Shown piece by piece: positions 36,440 to 45,814 of a DNA stretch of 64,000 nt. The stretch covers positions 1 to 64,000 of the forward strand of contig JADJHD010000005.1 in assembly GCA_016707705.1 (NCBI GenBank), read 5' to 3'. This stretch comes from Bacteroidales bacterium. Its GTDB lineage: Bacteria > Bacteroidota > Bacteroidia > Bacteroidales > UBA4417. The number at the start of each line of letters is the position of its first letter. Positions within the stretch are counted from its first letter, which is position 1. Made by a program: the position numbers and the translations under genes. Under the pieces are notes generated by a model, which saw nothing but the letters and a program-made list of their open reading frames with translations, ran no database searches and was not told the DNA's origin.

Positions 36440-38161
36440 CTACAAGAACAATCCAACTGTTACTCCTGCCCTGAGTACCATCCCCCAATGCCATTCTTCC
36501 CTATTATCAAGATAACCGTTTGAATAGCTGAAATCATCCAGGTTATAATCCGGATTGTTTATTGAAAACTGTCCGTATGAAGCCCCCACAGAAATATTAA
36601 AATCCAATCCTACACCTTTACCTCCAACGAAACTTCCAAAATTCAAAGCTACCTGATATTGGGTATCTGTAGGTTCAAAAGCCATTCCAGGGATAGTAAC
36701 ACCTGTCAAATTATTGGTTACATCGGAATGAATAGGCGAGAGTTTTCTGTTCGACATTCCAAACTGAGGTCCGAAATATGAGGCAACATCTCCCTTTCTG
36801 AATCTGTCCGGACTGATGCGAATAGATACATCCATCTGTTCTCCGCTCCAGTAATACTGCTCTGAAGAATTGTCATTCACACTCTTCATCGACATATCAG
36901 TCCATGCATAAAGGTTTTTGTTAACAATCATATATGACCCTAAAACCATGACCTTCCCTGCAGAAAAGGCAGCAACTCCACCATAATCTATGTAGTCCTT
37001 ATGTCCGATGAACCTGAATGGATAAGTCCCAAGATAGAAATGAAATCCAGCTCCAGTGCCAACTTTTGCCTCATGCGCCTCTTTACTGGTACATTTACTT
37101 ACCTTCTTTTCAAACTCCTGTGATTTCTCACGATTTCCAAGCTCTGCATATATTCCGGAAAGACTGCTCATCTCATAGCAGGTAAGCGATAAGCCGGATA
37201 GTGCATTGCAAGCCCGGCTCTTAAGTCCGGCAGATGCAAAATCTCCAGCCCTTGCAACTTCAAAAAGAAAGCTTTTATCGTTATTGCCGGCATTTAATGC
37301 CTGTTCATATGCTTTGGCTGCCAGTTCCCTGTCATTTGCCTTTACCAGGATAGTTGCTGCCTTTGCATAATTTGTAGAAGCATATCCAAGAGACGGATTC
37401 TTATCATATGCCTGAATCAGAAAATTCCATCCTCTTTTATATGAATAATCAAAAGAATCGAGATAACTCCTGTTTTTACTCTCAAGTTTAAGATAACCTT
37501 CCATATAATTAATGGCGTTTTCAGCCATTTCAGAATCGTATTGCTTCAGATTTGACTTTGCAACAAGCAGGAAATCTGTTACAACCACTCTAACATACCC
37601 ATCCTTGATTATCGCCAGGCCTTTTCTGCTGTACTCAGGAACCTTTTCGTATTTCTTTAGCTTAGTTGCTGCTTCTGAAATACTCGAATAAAACTCTCCC
37701 CTTGTATACTCAAAATTCTCATATTTAATAGTATAGCTTTTCCCATCAAATTTGTATCTCAGTGGGAAAAATCCGGATTCAGCCTGTTCGAAGAAAGAAA
37801 GGCTCTGCTGCAAATAGGTGTACATCTTATCGTGATTCCCCAAAATCCCATACAAGTAACCATTTTCATATTGCAAATTAGCCCTGAAATAACGGATAAC
37901 ATTAGCCATCTCCTCATTATCGGGACTTACAATCTGATCCAAAAGTGATGCGGCTTCCTGAATCCTTGCTTCAATTTTTACCCTTTCGGAATCCTTGAAG
38001 TTTTTACTCTTTTGAAAGTCACTTACAGAAGAAGGCACTTCGTTATATATTCTTACTGCCTTTTCAAGCGTTAGTTCATTTGATGTAGGATTTTGGCCCA
38101 GAACCTTAATTGACAGGGTAAGAAGAAATACACTGAGAGCCAGGATGCTTTTGTTTAACAT
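36440..38161 (-). CDS. exported TPR-like protein with beta-barrel-like C-terminus
   Basis: 573 residues. A signal peptide (MLNKSILALSVFLLTLSIKVLGQ) is followed by a helical, repeat-like region (about 30-370) with tetratricopeptide-like pairs (NYAKAATILVKANDRELAAKA, trimmed here). The last ~190 residues alternate hydrophobic and polar residues and end in VGLFL, a pattern seen in outer-membrane barrels. It probably sits at the outer membrane as a scaffold. I do not recognise a named family. Convergent or co-oriented partners are not evident. Confidence 0.65.
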   Translation of the reverse strand: MLNKSILALSVFLLTLSIKVLGQNPTSNELTLEKAVRIYNEVPSSVSDFQKSKNFKDSERVKIEARIQEAASLLDQIVSPDNEEMANVIRYFRANLQYENGYLYGILGNHDKMYTYLQQSLSFFEQAESGFFPLRYKFDGKSYTIKYENFEYTRGEFYSSISEAATKLKKYEKVPEYSRKGLAIIKDGYVRVVVTDFLLVAKSNLKQYDSEMAENAINYMEGYLKLESKNRSYLDSFDYSYKRGWNFLIQAYDKNPSLGYASTNYAKAATILVKANDRELAAKAYEQALNAGNNDKSFLFEVARAGDFASAGLKSRACNALSGLSLTCYEMSSLSGIYAELGNREKSQEFEKKVSKCTSKEAHEAKVGTGAGFHFYLGTYPFRFIGHKDYIDYGGVAAFSAGKVMVLGSYMIVNKNLYAWTDMSMKSVNDNSSEQYYWSGEQMDVSIRISPDRFRKGDVASYFGPQFGMSNRKLSPIHSDVTNNLTGVTIPGMAFEPTDTQYQVALNFGSFVGGKGVGLDFNISVGASYGQFSINNPDYNLDDFSYSNGYLDNREEWHWGMVLRAGVTVGLFL

Positions 38162-38407
38162 GGAAGAGTGCTTGAGAGGGGATAAATAAAGCTATCTAAA
38201 CACTATTGTTTAATGTTTGTTTAATAGTTTTCATTTTCTATTGAGTTTAAGTGCCAAAAAGTATTACTGCTTCCAAAAAATAAAATTGCAGTGTAAGTTC
38301 CGGAAACTTGGAAAAAGTCAAATAACTGCTTAAAGCAGGCTATTTTCAGACTTAACCTACAGATATAAACACCGGATTGATATTCCGCAAATACTTGCAA
38401 TAACATC

Positions 38408-38436
38408 TTGAAAATTTACTTTTATTTCTAACTTTG
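38408..38436 (+). promoter_or_regulatory. promoter of butyrate kinase gene
   Basis: TTG at 38408-38410 and TAACTTTG at 38429-38436 are separated by 18 bases, close to the Bacteroidota -33/-7 spacing. The ATG is 25 bases downstream. Confidence 0.6.
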
Positions 38437-38460
38437 ACATAATTCAAACCACCCTTTACC

Positions 38461-39534
38461 ATGAAAAATATCCTGGTCATTTACCCTGAAGTTGAAATAA
38501 CCAAAATCGCTGTTTATCGCAACACCAGCCTTATCTTCCTGAAATCAATCCGTCACAAGTCAGAAGAGTTGAATGCCTTCGCGGATGTGGTCGACCAGCT
38601 GGATTACCGCACAAACATGATTATCCAGGAACTCAATAATAACCAGATCGATCTGGCTGATATTACAGTAGTCATGGCAAGAGGCGGATTGATTAAGCCC
38701 GTGAAATCAGGCATTTACAGGGTAAATGAACAGATGAAAAAGGATCTGAAGGCAGGTGTCATGGGCCGTCATGCCACCAACCTGGGAGGACTGATTGCAG
38801 ATAAAATTTCTTCCATCCTGCCAGATGCAAAGGCATATCTTGCTGATCCCGTTGTAGTTGATGAACTTGAGCCCATTGCCAGGGTTTCAGGATTACCGCA
38901 GATTGAAAGGACTTCCATTTTCCATGCTCTTAATCACAAGAATGTTTCCAAGGAATACGCTAAAAGCATTAACAGGAAATATGAGGACCTGAACCTGGTG
39001 GTTGCCTATATCGGTAGCGGAGGTGTTTCCGTTGGAGCTCACCATGGCGGGAAAGTAGTTGATGTAAATCAAGCCTTCGATGGAGATGGTCCCTTTTCTA
39101 TGACCCGCTCCGGAAGTCTACCTGTAGGGCAGGTTATTGACCTCTGCTTCAACGGAAAATATACACGTGAAGAAATGCGCCAGCTGATTACTGAGAAAGG
39201 CGGAATTTTTGCATACCTCGGCACCAAATCCCTGAGTCAGGTTCTCTCAATGGTTGATGAGGGTGACGAACAAGCCACCCTTATTATGGATGCTATGGCG
39301 TATCAGGTAGCAAAGGAGATAGGAGCCATGGCAACGGTACTGGATTGTAAGGTAGATGCTATCCTGATCATGGGAGCTATCATGAACAGCCGCTTCTTTA
39401 CCAACCAGCTAATCCGCAGGATTGAGAAAATAGCTCCTGTCTCAATTTATCCAATTGTAAATGATCTTGATTCGCTGGCAATGAATGGAGTAACCATTGT
39501 TAAAGGTGATGCCGAGATTCTGGAATACAAATAA
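38461..39534 (+). CDS. buk: butyrate kinase
   Basis: 357 residues of the acetokinase/ASKHA fold. The sites GSGGVSVGAHHGGKVVDVN and DGDGPFSMTRSGSLP form the nucleotide and acyl-phosphate site, and IFHALNHK carries conserved histidines. Length equals clostridial butyrate kinases. It interconverts butyrate + ATP and butyryl-phosphate, and relatives also accept isobutyrate or isovalerate. No phosphotransbutyrylase gene is adjacent, so its partner must lie elsewhere. IcmF upstream links isobutyryl- and butyryl-CoA pools. Confidence 0.92.
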   Translation: MKNILVIYPEVEITKIAVYRNTSLIFLKSIRHKSEELNAFADVVDQLDYRTNMIIQELNNNQIDLADITVVMARGGLIKPVKSGIYRVNEQMKKDLKAGVMGRHATNLGGLIADKISSILPDAKAYLADPVVVDELEPIARVSGLPQIERTSIFHALNHKNVSKEYAKSINRKYEDLNLVVAYIGSGGVSVGAHHGGKVVDVNQAFDGDGPFSMTRSGSLPVGQVIDLCFNGKYTREEMRQLITEKGGIFAYLGTKSLSQVLSMVDEGDEQATLIMDAMAYQVAKEIGAMATVLDCKVDAILIMGAIMNSRFFTNQLIRRIEKIAPVSIYPIVNDLDSLAMNGVTIVKGDAEILEYK

Positions 39535-39721
39535 GTAATCCGCCAACTAGAATCGTCGGGTTCAAATCCTGAAAATCCTTCCTTCTTTTCCAAAAAGCTG
39601 TCTCAATCCCGAGAATGGCTGTTGAATTGTACCTTTTTCCCAATTCAGCCATCTGAACATTTCTATAATATTAATGTTTCCAATATGTTAACATTTTGTC
39701 TAATACTCAAAACCTCAAACT

Positions 39722-40129
39722 ATGGATCCATCAACAGTTAACTGGCTCGCGGTTATTGTATCTACTATTGCTTTCTATGTAATCGGAGGGCTATGGTATT
39801 CTCCTGTCCTTTTTGGGAAAATCTGGATGAAAGAAGTAAACATGAAACCCGAAGATGCCAAAAAGGCAAACATGGCCAAAATAATGCCCCTCACTTTCCT
39901 TCTTTCTATTGTGATGGTAACCAATCTGGCCTTCTTCCTCAATGATCCGAAAATTGATGCCTCCTCAGGAGCCATTTACGGCTTCCTTACAGGATTTGGA
40001 TGGGTAAGCATGGCTATTATACTAACAGCTTTGTATGAAATGAAAAGCTGGCGGTATATGCTCATTCATGCAGGTTATATGATTATTGGATTTACCCTCT
40101 CAGGACTAATTCTGGGCGCCTGGAAATAA
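39722..40129 (+). CDS. DUF1761 membrane protein
   Basis: 135 residues with four helices. It starts INWLAVIVSTIAFYVIGGLWYS-like and contains the LFGKIWMKE motif typical of DUF1761. The biochemical role is unknown; it is an inner-membrane protein. A strong terminator follows 44 bases after the stop. Confidence 0.82.
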   Translation: MDPSTVNWLAVIVSTIAFYVIGGLWYSPVLFGKIWMKEVNMKPEDAKKANMAKIMPLTFLLSIVMVTNLAFFLNDPKIDASSGAIYGFLTGFGWVSMAIILTALYEMKSWRYMLIHAGYMIIGFTLSGLILGAWK

Positions 40130-40172
40130 AATATTACTCTGACTGTCACTTTATTCGGAGTCAGCATAATCT

Positions 40173-40208
40173 TTCCTGCTACCTGTCCCGGTAGCAGGAA
40201 TTTTTTTT
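40173..40208 (+). terminator. strong intrinsic terminator
   Basis: TTCCTGCTACC (40173-40183), loop TGTCCC, GGTAGCAGGAA (40190-40200), then T8 (40201-40208): an 11-bp perfect stem with a T run just after the DUF1761 gene. Confidence 0.88.
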
Positions 40209-40338
40209 AAATTTTTGCCCTTGCTCGCCAAAAACTCAGGCATGAACTCAAAAATCAAAGCATAATTTTTAACCCTCCGATGATTTTGATCTTATGTTTT
40301 CTTAATCTCATCAAAACTTCTTGAAGTTCAATTATTAC

Positions 40339-40346
40339 TAACTTTG
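40339..40346 (+). promoter_or_regulatory. -7 box for the CotH gene
   Basis: TAACTTTG, an exact TAnnTTTG match, overlapping the GTG at 40346 and 57 bases before ATG 40403. A start at 40346 would be untranscribed, which supports 40403. Confidence 0.5.
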
Positions 40347-40402
40347 TGAGTATCATTATTTCGATGATCTTCAGTATTCAGCATATTCAATGGCAGCGTC
40401 TC

Positions 40403-42850
40403 ATGAAAACCCTAATCCTTATCGGTTTGCTGCTCTTCTGGATGATTCCCCTTTCCTCTGATTGCCAGGTAGTAATCAATGAGATTTGCCCAAAGAACGC
40501 ATCTTTGATCGAAGATGAAGATGGCGATGACCCCGATTGGATTGAACTATACAATACCGGCGATATTGATTATCCGTTGAATGGTCATTACTTATCGGAC
40601 AACTATACTGTCCGCTGGCAATTCCCGGATATTATCCTTCCCGCTCATCAGTATTTGATTGTATTCGCTTCAGGCAAAAATCGCATTAGCCCAAATCTGC
40701 ATACCTCCTTCAAACTTTCGGATAACGCAGAAACAATAAGCCTCTGGAACAGCCAGCTTCAACTGCTGGATGAAGTCGTTACAGGACATCTACACCCTAA
40801 TCACTCTCTCGGCAGAATAAAGAATGGTACTGAATTCTATTGGAGATATTTTGATCAACCTGGTCCGGGATTAAGCAATGAGGGCATCCCCTTCTATCTT
40901 GGATATTCCCCGACTCCTCAGCTATCAGCACAGGGTGGGTTCTACAAATCAGCAATAGAGTTGTTAATGCAGACTGATACCAGTCAGTATTCATTGCACT
41001 ATACAATTGACGGCAGTTTACCTACCATTGAATCAACGCTCTATACTTCAGCTATTAACATCGACAGTACATTGGTAATCAGGGCTTCATCCTTCAGTAA
41101 ATCCGGACTCCTGTTACCTTCAGAAGTTGTGACACAAACTTACTTTGTGAATTTCGAAACAGTTCTTCCGGTTTTCTCAATCAGTACCAATCCGGGAAAT
41201 TTTTGGGACTGGAATTATGGCATTTATGTAAAAGGCCCTAATGCCAGCCCGGTTTACCCCTATTTTGGTGCAAATTACTGGCAGGAATGGGAGATCCCTG
41301 CTCATATCGAATTCTATGAGACCAACAGAATAAAAGGAATTGACCAGGAAGCAGGCGTATCCATCAATGGAGGTTCTGTTTCGCGCACCCGACCTATGCA
41401 ATCCTTAAGACTCACGGCAAGAGACACTTATGGAGAATCCGATTTCAACTATGAAATGTTTGAAGAAAAGGACATTGATCATTTCAAAAATATCGTGCTT
41501 CGAAATTCGAGCGGTGACTTCAACAAGACTCATTTCCGGGATGGTTCATTGCATCGATTAATGCTTGGCAATGTGGATGTTGATCTTCTATGCTATCGAC
41601 CTTCCGTTGTATTTATCAATGGTAAATACTGGGGAATTCAGAATATAAGGGAGAAGTTCAGCAAGTTTTATCTGGCTGAAAACCATGGAATTAATCCCGA
41701 TAATCTGGACTTGCTTGAAGAAGACTCTACAATTATCCAGGGTGATTTCACCGAATTCAATCAGCTTTATCAATTTATTACCTCTTCCGACCTTGCCAAT
41801 CAGACAATCTATAATTCTGTTGCAGAACAACTTGACATCCATAGCTTCTGTGATTACATCATAGCTGAAACCTTCCTTTCAAATATCGATTGGCCCTATA
41901 ATAACATGAAATACTGGAAGGAGAAGGGACCCGGACATAAATGGAGATACCTGCTTATGGACCTTGATATCTCTCTCGGAAATTATGGATGGGCTCCCGC
42001 CGAAATGGATGTTCTTGGTCGAATGTTGGGACCATACGGCGATAATAACAAGCATGTGAAAATCCTTCGCAGCCTATTGCGGAACGAAGGATTCAGAAAT
42101 TATTTCATAAGCCGGTATGCCGACCTGGTGAATACTCTATTCACTTCAGAAAACATGAAAAGGAACACTCTTGAAGTAAAAGCTGCTATTGAACCTGAGA
42201 TGCCCCGGCATTTCAACCGCTGGGGAAACAGCATGCAAACCTGGAATTTCGAAATCGATAGTGTGGTTATGCCTTACATCGAAAAACGGCCTTCCTATGC
42301 CTTGCAGTATGTACAGGAACTGTTTCACCTTCCGGAACAACATGAAATTTCTCTGGATTGCTGGCCTCAAACCGCAGGAAAAATAAAAGTGAATACAGTT
42401 GAGCCAACTCTTCCATGGAATGGCATCTATTTTAAGGGTGTTCCTGTAACTCTCACTATTGAGCCTAATCCGGGATTCACTTTCACCTCCTGGATTTCCG
42501 ATAAAGGGGCTCTTAAAAACCCATCAAATAACACTATTCAAGTCGAAATGGATACCAATATGCATATTACGGCCTATTTCGGACAAGATCCTCTTGAAAA
42601 TGCCTTATCACTCTATCCAAATCCAGCTCTGGATTTCCTGAATGCCAGTATCTTCGGTAATAGCAGCACCGAAGGAATCTTATCAATAATTGATCTCTCC
42701 GGAAGGGAACTTTATAAGAAGGAAGTTGTTCTATTATCTGGACTGAATACATTTCAGATTCCGGTTTCAACCATTTCCTCCGGCATATATGTTCTTCGCA
42801 TTCTGACACAAAAAGAGTTCAAATCAGCTAATTTTACAATCTACCGATAG
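40403..42850 (+). CDS. secreted CotH-kinase-domain protein with type IX sorting domain
   Basis: 815 residues: signal peptide (MKTLILIGLLLFWMIPL), lamin-tail domain (about 22-130; VVINEICPKN), chitobiase/HEX-type beta domain (about 165-250), CotH kinase-like domain (about 265-610; LRNSSGDFNKTHFRD, NGKYWGIQNIREKF, LLMDLDISLG), a small beta repeat (about 660-730), and a C-terminal sorting domain (LYPNPALDFLNAS, GIYVLRI). CotH proteins are atypical protein kinases; in Bacteroidota they are secreted by the type IX system. The next gene starts 4 bases after its stop, so they share an operon. ATG 40403 is chosen over GTG 40346 because of the signal peptide and -7 box. Confidence 0.88.
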   Translation: MKTLILIGLLLFWMIPLSSDCQVVINEICPKNASLIEDEDGDDPDWIELYNTGDIDYPLNGHYLSDNYTVRWQFPDIILPAHQYLIVFASGKNRISPNLHTSFKLSDNAETISLWNSQLQLLDEVVTGHLHPNHSLGRIKNGTEFYWRYFDQPGPGLSNEGIPFYLGYSPTPQLSAQGGFYKSAIELLMQTDTSQYSLHYTIDGSLPTIESTLYTSAINIDSTLVIRASSFSKSGLLLPSEVVTQTYFVNFETVLPVFSISTNPGNFWDWNYGIYVKGPNASPVYPYFGANYWQEWEIPAHIEFYETNRIKGIDQEAGVSINGGSVSRTRPMQSLRLTARDTYGESDFNYEMFEEKDIDHFKNIVLRNSSGDFNKTHFRDGSLHRLMLGNVDVDLLCYRPSVVFINGKYWGIQNIREKFSKFYLAENHGINPDNLDLLEEDSTIIQGDFTEFNQLYQFITSSDLANQTIYNSVAEQLDIHSFCDYIIAETFLSNIDWPYNNMKYWKEKGPGHKWRYLLMDLDISLGNYGWAPAEMDVLGRMLGPYGDNNKHVKILRSLLRNEGFRNYFISRYADLVNTLFTSENMKRNTLEVKAAIEPEMPRHFNRWGNSMQTWNFEIDSVVMPYIEKRPSYALQYVQELFHLPEQHEISLDCWPQTAGKIKVNTVEPTLPWNGIYFKGVPVTLTIEPNPGFTFTSWISDKGALKNPSNNTIQVEMDTNMHITAYFGQDPLENALSLYPNPALDFLNASIFGNSSTEGILSIIDLSGRELYKKEVVLLSGLNTFQIPVSTISSGIYVLRILTQKEFKSANFTIYR

Positions 42851-42854
42851 CCTG

Positions 42855-43987
42855 ATGCCCAAATATCTGCTTCTGCTTTTTTCTTTCTTTACATCACTTA
42901 CCCTGCGGGCACAGGAACAGGTCTATCCAACTCTTTTAGCACCACTTCCATCAGTTCTTTCAGAATCATCCGGCATTGAATGCAATGTCTGAATAATATC
43001 TGGACACATAACGACAGTGGCGACCTGCCCAGAATCTTTCAGATAGACACGCTTGGCAATTTGTTGCGTACCCTTGATTTTTCGGAAATGGTTGCATCGG
43101 ACGTGGAGGATATAACTCAGGATTCATCCGGGAATTATTATGTGGGCGATTTTGGAAATAACCTCAACGACCGCACAGACCTTAGAATCTATAAAATTCC
43201 CAACCCGGATTCTGTAATTGGCACTTCAGTTACACCACAGGTTATTCGCTTTAATTACCCTGATCAATTGATGTTTCCTCCAGCACTTGAAGATCAGAAT
43301 TTCGATTGCGAATCAATGTTTCACTTTCGGGATTCGCTTTACCTTTTCTCCAAAAACAGGGGAACTTCCAACTTCTGCAAACTATACCGACTCCCCGATC
43401 AGCCTGGCAATTATACCGCCCAACTTATCGACAGCTTTGATACCAGGAAGTGGATTACCTCAGCTGACATTAGTCCTTCCGGGAAATCAATGGTGCTTTT
43501 GTCGTACGACAGGCTCTGGCTATTTACTGATTTTCAGGGAGCTGACTTTTTTGGTGGCAAGGCTCAGGAATTGCTGATCAGTCCAACCCAAAAAGAGGCA
43601 ATTGTCTTCAGAAATGATACCGAAGTTTATTTAACCGATGAACTTTACCTTTTCGTTGGAGGGAAACTATATCTGCTGGATCTGGGTCCATGGATTGTCG
43701 GATTGCGTGAATACCCTTCTGCCAGCAAATCATTCCGACTCTTCCCCAATCCGGTGAATAATCTGGTATCTATTGAACATACTTGCTCTTCGGCTGAAAG
43801 AGCAATAATTCAATTCATTAGTCTCAAAGGACAAATAGTTAAAGAAGAAAAGATTCAGTTTCAAACAGGCAGGAATGAAATTCATATTCCTGTTGAACAG
43901 CAATTCAGTGGTTTATACTTTGTTAGAATAATTATCGACGACAAGTACGTATTCTCCACTGCGCTGATGATTCTGCAAAACCAATAA
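42855..43987 (+). CDS. secreted propeller-like protein with type IX sorting domain (frameshifted)
   Basis: ATG 42855 opens a signal peptide (MPKYLLLLFSFFTSLTLRAQ) and reads SSGIECNV to a TGA at 42990-42992. One base out of frame, from 42980, the protein continues LNNIWTHNDSGDLPRIFQID to 43987. Adding one G near 42988 restores a ~377-aa protein. The body has repeated strands (DSSGNYYVGDFGNNLNDR, ISPSGKSMVLLSYD) like a beta propeller of unknown ligand. The last ~75 residues are a type IX sorting domain (LFPNPVNNL, GLYFVRIIID). It lies 4 bases after the CotH gene. Confidence 0.8.
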
Positions 43988-44073
43988 GAATACAACGGCT
44001 CTGGAAATACCTGCCAACAGAAGGCCAAAGCCAAAAGTCAACTTTTGACTATTTAATAATCAAGGAGATACAT

Positions 44074-45102
44074 TTAGAAAAGTACGGATAGACGGCTACC
44101 TGCCTGTAAGTGACTTTGGAATCCTGCCTGTTTTACAGTTTCCGAACGGAGTTTCCTGCCAACAATTCTTTCAACCATCGCTCCTATTTCCAGGACTTTA
44201 TCCACATCCAATCCGGTTTCGATGCCCATTTCATCCAGCATAACCACCAGGTCTTCAGTCTGAACGAGTCCGGTAATGCTGGGATCAGCATAATAGTATG
44301 CCCCGGTCCCTGCAACCGGAACACCGTCCACAAAATTTGCAGGCTGTCCGCCAATTCCACCCATTGTAGACTCATAATTGGTCATTCCTGCCTGCAAGGC
44401 AGCAAGTACATTTGCCAGTCCCCAGCCACGTGTTGTGTGAAAGTGAACGATTTGCTTTTCGGGACGGCCAATAGCATCCATCAGCATTGAATAGTAGCGG
44501 TAAACCCTGTCAGGTGAAGCAGAACCATCATGGTCGGCATGCTCCACATCACTAGCTCCAATATCAAACCATCGCTTTGCAAAATCCACCGCCTTCTCCA
44601 TTTTTGTCGGACCCTCAATCGGGCAGCCCCAAATGGTGCTTACAGTTCCGTTAACCTTCAAACCGGCATCTTTTGCCATTGGAATATACTTTTCTGCCAT
44701 CTTCCAGTATTCATCCAGAGAAAGCCCTGAATTCTTGCGATGGTGCGATTCACTTGTTGAAACCATAAGAAGTATCCTGTCCGGACCCCAGCCTTCCTGA
44801 CGGGCCTGAATAGCCCTTTCAATGGCCTTTTCGCGGATAGTGACTGCTGTGATACTGACTTGTGGCAATAGATGAGCTACTGTTTTGCTTGCCCTTAACT
44901 TCTTCAGGATTTCGTCTGCATCCTTAAACTGCGGCATCCCGGATGGATTACCCAGATTTGTAACTTCAATATGGCGAAAACCGGCTAAAATCAACTGCTC
45001 CGATAACCAGAGCTTAGCAGGTGTTGGGATGAACTTTTCTTCATGCTGGAAGCCATCACGCACTGTGATATCTCCAATTGTAACTTTCTTGGGGTAATTC
45101 AT
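44074..45102 (-). CDS. HMG-CoA-lyase-like (HMGL) family enzyme lacking the catalytic cysteine
   Basis: 342 residues of the HMGL/DRE-TIM barrel family. ITVRDGFQHEE supplies the catalytic arginine and aspartate, and VHFHTTRGWG the metal-binding HxH. At the position of the active-site cysteine (GGCP in HMG-CoA lyase) it has GGIGGQP, a glutamine. It may therefore act on another acyl-CoA or catalyse a related aldol reaction rather than HMG-CoA cleavage. It is the last gene of the leucine-catabolism block, 47 bases past the scoB stop, while a canonical lyase is present at 46882-47745. Confidence 0.8.
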   Translation of the reverse strand: MNYPKKVTIGDITVRDGFQHEEKFIPTPAKLWLSEQLILAGFRHIEVTNLGNPSGMPQFKDADEILKKLRASKTVAHLLPQVSITAVTIREKAIERAIQARQEGWGPDRILLMVSTSESHHRKNSGLSLDEYWKMAEKYIPMAKDAGLKVNGTVSTIWGCPIEGPTKMEKAVDFAKRWFDIGASDVEHADHDGSASPDRVYRYYSMLMDAIGRPEKQIVHFHTTRGWGLANVLAALQAGMTNYESTMGGIGGQPANFVDGVPVAGTGAYYYADPSITGLVQTEDLVVMLDEMGIETGLDVDKVLEIGAMVERIVGRKLRSETVKQAGFQSHLQAGSRLSVLF

Positions 45103-45148
45103 GGGTATCCGGTTTTAGACTAACTAAACAAATAAAAGGCATTACGGT

Positions 45149-45814
45149 TTACCAGACGGGCAGATTCATTTCCGGTATTTCCCCTTCAACAATAAGAGGA
45201 GCAGCTGTAGCAGCAATTATAGATTCAGTACTTACCCCTGGAGCCCTTTCAAGCAGTTTGAATCCCCGGTCTGTAACTTCAATAACAGCGAGGTCGGAGA
45301 CAATCCTTTTCACGCAATTGATTCCGGTAAGCGGCAAGGTGCATTTTTTAAGCAACTTCGATTCGCCATCCTTGCTGCAATGCTGCATGGCAACGATAAT
45401 ATTTCTTGCAGAAGCCACAAGATCCATGGCGCCACCCATTCCCTTTACCATCTTGCCAGGTATCTTCCAGCTCGCGATATCTCCCGAATCGGTAACTTCA
45501 AAAGCCCCAAGCACTGTAAGGTCAACATGTCCGCCCCTGATCATGGCAAAACTAAGCGAGGAATCAAAAAAGGAAGCTCCTGCATTTACCGTCACTGTTT
45601 GCTTTCCTGCATTTATAAGGTCAGCATCTACTTCTTCAGGTAAAGGGAATTGTCCCATCCCCAGAATGCCGTTTTCCGACTGAAGTATCACCTGCATGCC
45701 TTCAGGAATATAATTCGCAACCAGGGTCGGTATCCCAATTCCCAGGTTGACATAATATCCATCCTGCAGTTCCTGCGCAATGCGCTGTGCAATCTGTTCC
45801 TTTGTTAGTGCCAT
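45149..45814 (-). CDS. scoB: 3-oxoacid CoA-transferase subunit B
   Basis: 221 residues. The CoA-transferase beta fold contains the catalytic glutamate in QSENGILGMG and GIPTLVANYIPEGM near the start. With ScoA it moves CoA from succinyl-CoA to acetoacetate or the reverse, linking HMG-CoA lyase output (acetoacetate) to acetoacetyl-CoA. A 326-base repeat-laden spacer separates it from scoA, although these genes normally touch or overlap. Confidence 0.92.
   Translation of the reverse strand: MALTKEQIAQRIAQELQDGYYVNLGIGIPTLVANYIPEGMQVILQSENGILGMGQFPLPEEVDADLINAGKQTVTVNAGASFFDSSLSFAMIRGGHVDLTVLGAFEVTDSGDIASWKIPGKMVKGMGGAMDLVASARNIIVAMQHCSKDGESKLLKKCTLPLTGINCVKRIVSDLAVIEVTDRGFKLLERAPGVSTESIIAATAAPLIVEGEIPEMNLPVW

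Noticed and set aside
39555..39573. tRNA-like T-arm (TCGGG, TTCAAAT, CCTGA)
   Set aside because: The stem-loop resembles a tRNA T-arm, but no acceptor, D-arm or anticodon arm lies upstream at the right spacing, so it is not a tRNA gene.
44036..44050. Hairpin AGTCAA-CTT-TTGACT between convergent genes as terminator
   Set aside because: The stem is six weak pairs and no T run of useful length follows, so it was not listed as a terminator.
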